From positions 1 through 6,754 of the forward strand of contig JAUXCB010000084.1 of NCBI GenBank assembly GCA_030619095.1: a DNA stretch of 6,754 nucleotides, written 5' to 3'. Position 1 is the first letter of the stretch; each line of letters starts with the position of its first letter. Shown here piece after piece: positions 1-5,481 of the stretch. A program made the position numbers and the translations under genes. The notes below the pieces were generated by a model that worked only from the letters and a program-made list of their open reading frames with translations, searched no databases and had not been told where the DNA came from. Source of the stretch: Verrucomicrobiota bacterium. GTDB taxonomy: Bacteria > Verrucomicrobiota > Kiritimatiellia > Kiritimatiellales > Tichowtungiaceae.

Positions 1-282
1 CGTGATTCACGTTTTGAAATAGAAATCTTATATCTGAAATCTTTTTTTTAAACTGCGGCATCGGCTTCATTATAATTTTGTCCCCACGCTGGTTCCCGCG
101 GCAACCAGCTGTGGAATAAGTCGCATGGTCACCGAATTAACGGGCACCTTCTTCGCAAACTCAATGATCGCCTCACCAAAAAGAGCCGTGCGTTCTTCCA
201 AATCATAGGGCTTACCTTCACTATTTTCGGGCTTCGTCATTAGGACTTCTTTGGGTAGTTGGGTACTTCGAAAATTCGTCAT
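1..282 (-). pseudogene. Broken four-helix-bundle (S23/IVP family) protein gene, partial at the window edge
   Basis: The intact reading frame runs from the ATG at 282, or more likely the ATG at 240 (MTKPENSEGKPYDLEERT...), through the family-typical stretch FGEAIIEFAKKVP ... RLIPQLVAAGTSVG, and then stops at 70-72. The conserved continuation NYNEADAAV is present in another frame. One extra A in the A-run at 76-79 shifts the frame. After V, an in-frame TAA at 48-50 sits where the family usually has Ser, and the sequence then continues as KKDFRYKISISKRES up to the left edge. Two independent lesions make this a decayed copy; sequencing error in the A-runs could explain the frameshift but less easily the stop. 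The family is known from 23S rRNA intervening sequences and as orphan genes of unknown function. The outer ATG lies only 7 bp after the hoxY stop, so the remnant sits where hoxH would be expected. Confidence 0.75.
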
Positions 283-289
283 TTACTGC

Positions 290-835
290 TCAATCATATT
301 TGAGCAGTTCATACGGCAGCTCGACCGGTTGATTGGTCAGCAATGCGGTGAGCACAGCCCAGAGCGTGTCGGCGGATGGCGGGCAGCCCGGTAAAAAATA
401 ATCCATCTTCACGACCTCATGAGCGGGATAGACCTTGTCCAGCAGAAGCGGCAGTTCGGGGTCGTTGGGAACAATATTATCCGGATTGTAGACGGTCAGA
501 CCGGAACGATAGGCTTCATCGAAACATTCTGTCAGCGGAATATTGTTCCGCATGGCGGGGATCCCGCCCATGGTGGCGCAATCGCCGAACGAGATGAGCA
601 CGTCGCAATGCTTGCGGAATTCCTGCAGCACATGAACGTTTTCCTCGTTGCAACAGCCGCCCTCAACCAATCCAACGGCACAGCGATTGCTGAAGGTTTT
701 GATGTCATCGATCGGCGATTTATCGAAATCAATCAGCTCCACCAGCTCAAGGATGCGCTCGTCGATGTCGAGCAATGACATATGACAGCCGAAGCATCCG
801 GCCAGCGAGGTGGTTGCAACTTTGGGTTTAGACAT
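290..835 (-). CDS. hoxY: NAD-coupled [NiFe]-hydrogenase small subunit HoxY
   Basis: This 181-residue protein is the small subunit of a cytoplasmic, bidirectional NAD(H)-linked [NiFe]-hydrogenase. It carries the proximal iron-sulfur cluster that links the NiFe site of HoxH to the diaphorase subunits. Seen directly: an N-terminal C14-x2-C17 motif (GCFGCHMSLLDID), the EGG motif at 58-60, C86 in SFGDCATMGG and C151 in LPGCPPSAD, which are the four expected cluster ligands. It lacks the Tat signal and C-terminal extension of periplasmic uptake small subunits, so it should be cytosolic. The frame is open up to 904, but the start at 835 is preferred because the protein then begins MSKPKVATTSL as in HoxY proteins and a strong GAGGAGGG lies 5 bp upstream. 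The start overlaps the hoxU stop by 8 bp (ATGTCTAA), suggesting translational coupling. Two adjacent cysteines (61-62) follow EGG. The partner HoxH gene is not seen in this window. Confidence 0.95.
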   Translation of the reverse strand: MSKPKVATTSLAGCFGCHMSLLDIDERILELVELIDFDKSPIDDIKTFSNRCAVGLVEGGCCNEENVHVLQEFRKHCDVLISFGDCATMGGIPAMRNNIPLTECFDEAYRSGLTVYNPDNIVPNDPELPLLLDKVYPAHEVVKMDYFLPGCPPSADTLWAVLTALLTNQPVELPYELLKYD

Positions 836-1538
836 ATTCACCCTCCTCAATTTCCGAGCCGATGGGCTTGTGGTCATACTTCCGCTCGCCCACCGGGATT
901 TCAAACCCGACCCGTTTCTTAATGATGCATCCGACCGGGCAGATATCGGCCGCGCGATCCTTCACATCCATATCTGTATCGGCCAGGTCGCGCTCGCCGT
1001 TCACGCCGATCTTGCGTTCAAAGCCGCGACCGATGGACTGGAACACGTTTTTGCCGTCGAGTTCCTGGCTGGCCCGCACGCAACGCGCGCACATGATGCA
1101 GCGGTTGTGGTCGAGCATGACATCGGGATGGGACGCGTCCACATCCTTGGCCGGGAACTGGAAAGGGTACTGCGGGGCGCTGATTCCGAACCGATAGGCC
1201 AGTGCCTGCAACTCGCAGTTGCCGCTCTTTTCGCAGAACATGCAAAAGTGATTTCCCTCCACAAACATCATATCGATGAGGTTGCGGCGGTGCTCCAACA
1301 ACTCGGGCGTGTTGTTTTCAATCGTCATTCCATCCGCCACCGGCTTCACGCAGGCTGCCTGCGGCCGACCGTCCACAATCACCGTGCAGACCCGGCAGCT
1401 GCCGATGGGTTTGAGGTCGGGATGAGCACAGAGTCGGGGGATGTAGATGCCCGCTCCATCGGCCGCGTCAAGAATCGTCTGGCCGGGCTGAGCCTGCACC
1501 TCCACACCATCAATTGTAATTGTCAGTTTTTCTGCCAT
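828..1538 (-). CDS. hoxU: NAD-coupled hydrogenase diaphorase iron-sulfur subunit HoxU
   Basis: This 236-residue protein is homologous to the N-terminal part of NuoG and relays electrons between HoxF and HoxY. Domains in order: a ferredoxin-like [2Fe-2S] domain with C37, C48, C51 and C63 (LCAHPDLKPIGSCRVC ... AAC); a His-Cys [4Fe-4S] motif at 97-108 (NHFCMFCEKSGNC, with H97, C99, C102, C108); and a further [4Fe-4S] site with C147, C150, C153 and C200 (NRCIMCARCV ... ICPVGC). C204 is an extra cysteine next to the last ligand. The shortened H-x-C spacing, compared with H-x3-C in complex I NuoG, is what I recall for HoxU proteins. The start at 1538 (MAEKLTITIDG) is chosen over the ATG at 1556, which lies inside hoxF. 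A GGGAG sequence overlapping the hoxF TAG stop lies 6 bp before it. The gene follows hoxF by 10 bp and overlaps hoxY by 8 bp, so the three form one operon. Confidence 0.95.
   Translation of the reverse strand: MAEKLTITIDGVEVQAQPGQTILDAADGAGIYIPRLCAHPDLKPIGSCRVCTVIVDGRPQAACVKPVADGMTIENNTPELLEHRRNLIDMMFVEGNHFCMFCEKSGNCELQALAYRFGISAPQYPFQFPAKDVDASHPDVMLDHNRCIMCARCVRASQELDGKNVFQSIGRGFERKIGVNGERDLADTDMDVKDRAADICPVGCIIKKRVGFEIPVGERKYDHKPIGSEIEEGEYV
841..848 (-). promoter_or_regulatory. Ribosome binding site of hoxY
   Basis: GAGGAGGG lies 5 bases before the ATG at 835 and inside the 3' end of hoxU. This near-ideal Shine-Dalgarno decides the hoxY start in favour of 835 over the upstream in-frame start at 904, which would add 23 residues unlike any HoxY. 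Confidence 0.8.
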
Positions 1539-1548
1539 ATTCTGCTCC

Positions 1549-3360
1549 CTATGCATGAAAAATTACAGACCGCCGCCCGGTCAGCTCGCACGCCGGCTCA
1601 ACCGCCCGGAGTACATCAAATGATTTTGCCAACCCGGAGCGATCCTCTCGCACCAGCGCGTTGTAGATTGGCCGAAAGTTTTCCAGCGTTGAAAGGATCG
1701 GGTTCGGCGAAGTCTGTCCCAACCCGCAGCGGCTCATGCGACGGGTGCTGATACCCAGTTTTTCAAGATACGCCAAATCCTCCGGGATGCCCTTCCCGTT
1801 TCGGATTCGTTCCAGACGATTGCGAAGAAGCACATTGCCGACCCGGCACGGCACACAGTAGCCGCAGCTCTCATCCACGAAGAACTCCATAAATGCATCG
1901 ACCACCTCAAGCAGATCGCGCTGCCGGCCAAACACCATGATGGATCCGCCGGTCGGCAGATCCTCAAAGCTGATGGCCCGGCCGTACTGGCTGCGGTCGA
2001 GCATCTGCCCGGACGGTCCACCGATCTGCACGGCGGCCGCATTTTCGGCTCCGACCTTTTCCAGCAGTTCAGCGACCGTGACGCCGAAGGGCAGCTCGTA
2101 AATGCCGGGCCGCTCGCAGTCGCCGCAAATGCTCAGCATCTTGGTGCCCGAGCTGTGTTCGGTGCCGATGTTCTCGAACCAGACCGGCCCTTTGTCCATC
2201 ACGCGCGCGGCGCAGCAATAGGTCTCCACATTGTTGACTGCGGTCGGTGCCACCTTATAGCCGGCGATGGCCGGGAACGGAGGCCGGTCGCCGGGATCGC
2301 CGCGTGTTCCTTCGCACGAACTGATCAGCGAGGACTCCTCCCCGCAGACATACGCGCCCGCGCCCATTTGAATCCGGATATCGAAATTGAACCCGTCCCT
2401 GCCGCAGATGGAATTGCCCAGCAGTCCGGCGGCGCGGCGGCGGTTGAGAACCTCCTCCAGCAACGCGCGCAAATAGGCGTATTCCGCGCGCAGATAAACA
2501 ATGCCGGTTTCGGCGCCGATGCAGTATGCCGCAACGGTCATTCCCTCGATCATCAGATCGGCGCGCTCCGTCAGCAGCACCCGGTCCTTAAAGGTTCCCG
2601 GTTCCCCCTCGTCGGCATTGCAGAGAATATATTTCCCGTCGCCCTTCGCGTTGCGGGTGAACTCCCACTTGAGGCCGGCCAGGAAACCGGCGCCGCCGCG
2701 ACCGCGCAGGCCGGACTCCTTCATGTCGGCGATGACCTCTTCCGGTGTTTTCTCCATCGCCTTGCGCAGCCCGGCCTCCGGATCATTGTCCGCCAGCAGC
2801 ACCTCGCCGCGCTCGCAGATATTGTTCTGCACCATTGCTTTCACCAGCGGATCGGCGTTGCCGCCGTCGCCGCATTCGGCAACCAGCGCTTGCGGATCCG
2901 GATTCTTGCGGAGAGCCTCCAGGATGCCGGGCACCTTCTCCGGAGTCAGATGGGTCAACACCGTATCGTTGGCAAGGGCGGCGGGCGCCTGGTCGCTCAT
3001 CCCGATGCAGGCGGTCCATTCGAGCGTGAACAACCCGTCCGGCGTCGTTTCGCCCATCGAGATGCCCAGCTCCTTCTCAAAGGCTTCCGCCACGGCATCG
3101 GCACCCTTGAAGCGGTCGATAATGTCGTTGCAAAGGCGCAGCACCACCCCACCCTGCTTGCGATCAGAAAGGAAGGAATAAAAAGAGACCACACTCTCCA
3201 CCTCCACGCGGTGGGTGTTTGCCTCACGGGCAATCAGCTCATAGTGCTCTGGCGGAACATACCCGAAGGTCTCCTGAATCGTACGGACAATATCCATCAG
3301 CCGCGTGCGGTCATTATTAAACGACTTGCAGATTTGCTCGATTTTCATCGCGTCACCCAT
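1549..3360 (-). CDS. hoxF: NAD-coupled hydrogenase diaphorase subunit HoxF, with fused HoxE/NuoE-like N-terminus
   Basis: This 603-residue protein is the NAD(H)- and FMN-binding subunit. It is about the length of the fused HoxF of Ralstonia-type soluble hydrogenases. Residues about 5-150 are NuoE-like thioredoxin fold (FGYVPPEHYELIAREANTHR ... SVVSFYSF). Residues about 180-600 are NuoF-like, with the glycine-rich nucleotide/FMN motif GLRGRGGAGF at 217-226, CNADEGEPGTFKDR at 247-260, GAGAYVCGEES at 333-343, and the [4Fe-4S] ligands C499, C502, C505 (ESCGYCVPCR) and C545 (SRCGLGQTSPNP). In the NuoE-like part only two of the four [2Fe-2S] cysteines remain (C77, C118); the partner positions are D82 and S122, so that cluster is probably absent. 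The start at 3360 has TGAGG 8 bp upstream; the in-frame ATG at 3348 (MKIEQICKSF) is an alternative. It is the first gene of the hoxFUY operon, with no separate hoxE upstream. Confidence 0.95.
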   Translation of the reverse strand: MGDAMKIEQICKSFNNDRTRLMDIVRTIQETFGYVPPEHYELIAREANTHRVEVESVVSFYSFLSDRKQGGVVLRLCNDIIDRFKGADAVAEAFEKELGISMGETTPDGLFTLEWTACIGMSDQAPAALANDTVLTHLTPEKVPGILEALRKNPDPQALVAECGDGGNADPLVKAMVQNNICERGEVLLADNDPEAGLRKAMEKTPEEVIADMKESGLRGRGGAGFLAGLKWEFTRNAKGDGKYILCNADEGEPGTFKDRVLLTERADLMIEGMTVAAYCIGAETGIVYLRAEYAYLRALLEEVLNRRRAAGLLGNSICGRDGFNFDIRIQMGAGAYVCGEESSLISSCEGTRGDPGDRPPFPAIAGYKVAPTAVNNVETYCCAARVMDKGPVWFENIGTEHSSGTKMLSICGDCERPGIYELPFGVTVAELLEKVGAENAAAVQIGGPSGQMLDRSQYGRAISFEDLPTGGSIMVFGRQRDLLEVVDAFMEFFVDESCGYCVPCRVGNVLLRNRLERIRNGKGIPEDLAYLEKLGISTRRMSRCGLGQTSPNPILSTLENFRPIYNALVREDRSGLAKSFDVLRAVEPACELTGRRSVIFHA

Positions 3361-3408
3361 AGGTCATACCTCAGTTCAGTTAAGCACAAATATCGAAATA
3401 AGTTCGCG

Positions 3409-3433
3409 GAGTTTAACGGGGGTCGTTAACCTC
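3409..3433. promoter_or_regulatory. Inverted repeat in the hoxF/nfo divergent intergenic region; possible operator
   Basis: The arms GAGTTTAAC (3409-3417) and GTTAACCTC (3425-3433) are inverted copies matching at 8 of 9 positions, separated by GGGGGTC. A weak sigma70-like pair for hoxF on the minus strand (TTAAAC at 3411-3416, 16 bp, GATATT at 3389-3394) would place the -35 box inside the left arm, so a bound repressor or activator could act on hoxF. No good promoter for nfo is visible. The function is inferred from position and symmetry only. Confidence 0.35.
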
Positions 3434-3473
3434 ATCAAACACAAATACGAAAAAAGAAAAAACAGGATGTTCT

Positions 3474-4313
3474 ATGAAGTGGATCGGAGCACATGTCAGC
3501 GCAAGCGGCGGGGTTCAAAACGCCCCGCAAAACGCCAAAGCCATCGGGGCAAATGCTTTTGCCCTCTTCACTAAAAACCAACGGCAGTGGAACGCTCCCC
3601 CCCTTACGGCGGAGGGGATCACCGCATTTCAAACAAACTGCGGCGAAGAGTTTTCGACGGGCCATATCCTTCCGCACGACTCCTACTTGATCAACCTGGG
3701 CCACCCTGAGCCCGAAGGGCTCGAAAAATCACGTAGCGCCTTTCTCGACGAAATGCAGCGCTGCGAACAACTCGGACTCGACCGCCTCAATTTTCATCCC
3801 GGAAGCCATCTGCGTAAATGCACCGAAGATGAATGCGTCGCCACCATCGCCGAATCAATCAACATTGCGCTGTCTAAAACCAACGGGGTGATCGCCGTTA
3901 TCGAAAATACGGCGGGGCAAGGCTCCAATATGGGCTACCGCTTTGAGCAGATCGCACAAATGATTGAGCTCATCGAGGACAAAAGCCGCGTCGGTGTCTG
4001 CATCGACACCTGCCATACCTTCACCTCCGGTTACGACCTGCGTACAACAGAGGCTTGTGCCGCCACCTTTGATGAATTTGACCGCATCGTCGGCTTTAAC
4101 TACCTCAAAGGGATGCACTTCAACGACTCCAAAAAAGATCTCGGCACGAGGGTGGATCGCCACCACAGCCTGGGGGAAGGCTTCATCGGGCTCGACTGCT
4201 TTCGCTACATCATGGCCGACGACCGCTTTAACGACATGCCGCTGATCCTCGAAACACCCGACCCCGCCCGCTGGCCGGAGGAAATCAAGCTGTTACGCAA
4301 CGTTGAGAGGTAA
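3474..4313 (+). CDS. nfo: Endonuclease IV (AP endonuclease Nfo)
   Basis: This 279-residue cytoplasmic, zinc-dependent TIM-barrel enzyme cleaves DNA 5' of abasic sites in base excision repair. It aligns closely by eye with E. coli Nfo (285 residues) from the start (MKWIGAHVSASGG) through ALFTKNQRQW, ILPHDSYLINLGHP, EMQRCEQLGL, NFHPGSHL, IENTAGQGSN, VGVCIDTCH, RVDRHHSLGEG and PLILET. All nine metal ligands known from the E. coli enzyme have counterparts: H68, H108, E144, D178, H181, H215, D228, H230 and E260. AGGA lies 6 bp upstream of the ATG. The gene is divergent from hoxF across a 113-bp spacer, with no functional link evident. Its last 21 bases overlap the 3' end of a small ORF on the opposite strand. 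The C-terminus is slightly shorter than in E. coli, but nothing essential is missing. Confidence 0.98.
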   Translation: MKWIGAHVSASGGVQNAPQNAKAIGANAFALFTKNQRQWNAPPLTAEGITAFQTNCGEEFSTGHILPHDSYLINLGHPEPEGLEKSRSAFLDEMQRCEQLGLDRLNFHPGSHLRKCTEDECVATIAESINIALSKTNGVIAVIENTAGQGSNMGYRFEQIAQMIELIEDKSRVGVCIDTCHTFTSGYDLRTTEACAATFDEFDRIVGFNYLKGMHFNDSKKDLGTRVDRHHSLGEGFIGLDCFRYIMADDRFNDMPLILETPDPARWPEEIKLLRNVER

Positions 4314-4520
4314 GAAAAGTTCGAAACAAACAGGAATCAGGGCGGGTTGGCCCGTTTTATTGAGCCGCCTGTCCATGACTTTGTAGAGCACGAAAAAACC
4401 GAGCAGACCCGCGAGGGTGATGTAGCTGGTTCCTATCTGCGCGGCAAACATCAGCAAATAGCGAACCGCTCCGACAATCACTGCCGCGCTCAGCATCAGG
4501 ATGAATAGGTCTTTGATCAT
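4293..4520 (-). CDS. Small hypothetical protein with two predicted membrane helices
   Basis: I do not recognise this 75-residue protein. Residues about 5-27 (LFILMLSAAVIVGAVRYLLMF, with one Arg at 20) and 33-46 (YITLAGLLGFFVLY) are hydrophobic and could be two membrane helices. A basic segment (KVMDRRLNK, 47-55) and a C-terminal tail follow. Codon choice is G/C-rich at third positions and looks coding, and the hydrophobic pattern is unlikely to be an accident of the overlapping strand, because most of the ORF lies outside nfo. Against it: no convincing Shine-Dalgarno precedes the ATG at 4520 (only GGCGG about 10 bp upstream), no clear promoter is seen, and the end overlaps nfo by 21 bp in convergent orientation. 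A later ATG at residue 9 is possible but would cut into the first helix. It lies downstream of the rpsD terminator, so it probably needs its own promoter. Confidence 0.45.
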   Translation of the reverse strand: MIKDLFILMLSAAVIVGAVRYLLMFAAQIGTSYITLAGLLGFFVLYKVMDRRLNKTGQPALIPVCFELFLPLNVA

Positions 4521-4576
4521 GGGGGCTCTGCCGCCTATTCGTACCGAAACCCCCCTTGCAAATCGAGCTCAAACAT

Positions 4577-4613
4577 AAAAGAAGCCCGCAACAAAAATTG
4601 CGGGCTTCTTTTT
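4577..4613. terminator. Bidirectional intrinsic terminator between rpsD and the nfo side
   Basis: There is a perfect 11-bp stem, GAAGCCCGCAA (4581-4591) with TTGCGGGCTTC (4598-4608), and a 6-base loop CAAAAA. It is flanked by AAAA (4577-4580) and TTTTT (4609-4613), so a U-tract follows the hairpin in either direction. On the minus strand it lies 18 bases after the rpsD stop and should end that transcript. On the plus strand it could stop read-through from nfo towards rpsD. Confidence 0.9.
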
Positions 4614-4630
4614 CCAATGTTTGAAAATGC

Positions 4631-5233
4631 TTAACGCGAGTAGAACTCAACGACAAGAGGCATTTCGCACTGGATCGGCACTTCGGTGGGTTCCGGCAAG
4701 CGGCTGAGCGTGGCGGTCAGCTTTTTATCGTCAACGGTCAGGTATTCCGGAGTGCTGGCAATCTGCTGGGCGGCTGGAAAGATGTCGAGGTCTCGGCTTT
4801 TCTCGCGGACGGTGATGACATCGCCGATGCGCACAGCATAGGAGGGGATGTTAACCTTTTTGCCGTTCACACGCAGATGAGCGTGACTGACGAGCTGACG
4901 GGCCTGATAGATTGAACGGGCCAGACCGGCACGCAGAACCAGCGCATCCAGTCGGGTTTCAATCAGCTGCAACAGATGGTCGGCGGTGTTGCCCGGCTTG
5001 CGGGAGGCCGCCTTGTAATATTTGCGAACCTGTTTTTCAGTCAGGTTATACTGATACTGCAAGCGCTGTTTTTCAACAAGCTGTTTGCCGTAGTCCGACT
5101 GTTTTCCGCGGCGACGCGACGGGCCGTGCTGTCCCGGAGGATGCGGGCGGCGTTCGAGATATTTTTCACTCTTCGGGGTCAGGGCAATGCCCAGACGGCG
5201 GGACTTCTTAATTTTGGGTCCGGTATACTTCAT
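4631..5233 (-). CDS. rpsD: 30S ribosomal protein uS4 (RpsD)
   Basis: This 200-residue protein is a primary 16S rRNA-binding protein that nucleates 30S assembly. It is recognised by the N-terminal MKYTGPKIKKSRRLG, the RRPHPPGQHGPSRRRGKQSDYG segment at about 28-49, LVEKQRLQYQYNLTEKQVRKYY, and the S4 RNA-binding domain at about 92-155 (ETRLDALVLRAGLARSIYQ, ARQLVSHAHLRVNGKKVNIPSY). It ends in VEFYSR. The N-terminal region has no cysteines, so this is a zinc-independent form. The start at 5233 has AGGAG 5 bp upstream. The gene stands alone, not in the alpha operon with rpsM-rpsK-rpoA, at least on its downstream side, where a terminator follows directly. A good promoter lies about 130 bp upstream, leaving a long leader. 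In some bacteria S4 represses its own mRNA through such a leader; whether that happens here is inference. Confidence 0.97.
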   Translation of the reverse strand: MKYTGPKIKKSRRLGIALTPKSEKYLERRPHPPGQHGPSRRRGKQSDYGKQLVEKQRLQYQYNLTEKQVRKYYKAASRKPGNTADHLLQLIETRLDALVLRAGLARSIYQARQLVSHAHLRVNGKKVNIPSYAVRIGDVITVREKSRDLDIFPAAQQIASTPEYLTVDDKKLTATLSRLPEPTEVPIQCEMPLVVEFYSR

Positions 5234-5340
5234 TTCTTCTCCTGTTCGGTTTCTGTTTTCCTGGTTTCCGTCTGATTAAGCCCTCTATCGGGCCGCCTGT
5301 TTCGAATGACTGAGTTCAGGCGATCACTGTTCGTGAACAT
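5230..5340 (-). CDS. Possible 36-codon leader ORF overlapping the rpsD start
   Basis: An ATG at 5340 opens a frame of 36 codons (beginning MFTNSDRLNSV, rich in Arg, Lys, Thr and Glu) that ends in a TGA overlapping the rpsD ATG as ATGA (5233-5230). This arrangement would allow translational coupling. Against it: the only Shine-Dalgarno (GCAGGAGG) directly abuts the ATG with no spacer, which is poor for initiation. An open run of this length is also not rare by chance. No family is recognised. It may simply be untranslated leader. Confidence 0.2.
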   Translation of the reverse strand: MFTNSDRLNSVIRNRRPDRGLNQTETRKTETEQEKK

Positions 5341-5363
5341 CCTCCTGCGGAATGAAGGGGCGT

Positions 5364-5392
5364 ATTAAAGAGATGGACGGGGGGTAAGTCAA
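5364..5392 (-). promoter_or_regulatory. Sigma70-like promoter of rpsD
   Basis: On the minus strand TTGACT (5392-5387) and TTTAAT (5369-5364) are separated by 17 bp, close to the TTGACA/TATAAT consensus with ideal spacing. Transcription should begin near 5355-5358, giving a 5' leader of about 120-125 nt before rpsD. The leader contains small potential stems (GTTC/GAAC around 5329-5338 and GCCC/GGGC around 5281-5294), but no known riboswitch or T-box pattern that I recognise. Confidence 0.6.
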
Positions 5393-5481
5393 CCCTAAGC
5401 CCCCGCTTTTTAGCCTTGCCTTGGTTTGAGAAATTCCCATCATGGGCGGCTGATTTTCAACCTCCGGAAAGGAATGTATTT

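Noticed and set aside
836..904. 23-residue N-terminal extension of HoxY
   Set aside because: It lies inside hoxU, does not resemble any HoxY N-terminus, and the strong ribosome binding site at 841-848 fits the start at 835.
1210..1270. Unusual H-x-C spacing in the HoxU His-Cys cluster motif, at first taken as a lost ligand spacing
   Set aside because: The pattern NHxCxxCEKSGNC is, to my knowledge, normal for HoxU proteins, although it differs from NuoG of complex I.
2155..3429. 424-codon open frame on the plus strand opposite hoxF, and similarly 810-1751 opposite hoxU/hoxY
   Set aside because: They are mirror frames of well-supported hox genes with His/Arg/Ala-rich translations and no family resemblance. 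They also run across hox gene boundaries.
5436..5446. Palindrome CCCATCATGGG upstream of pfp as an operator
   Set aside because: Five-base arms around one central base are too short to stand out from chance, and no promoter could be placed beside it.
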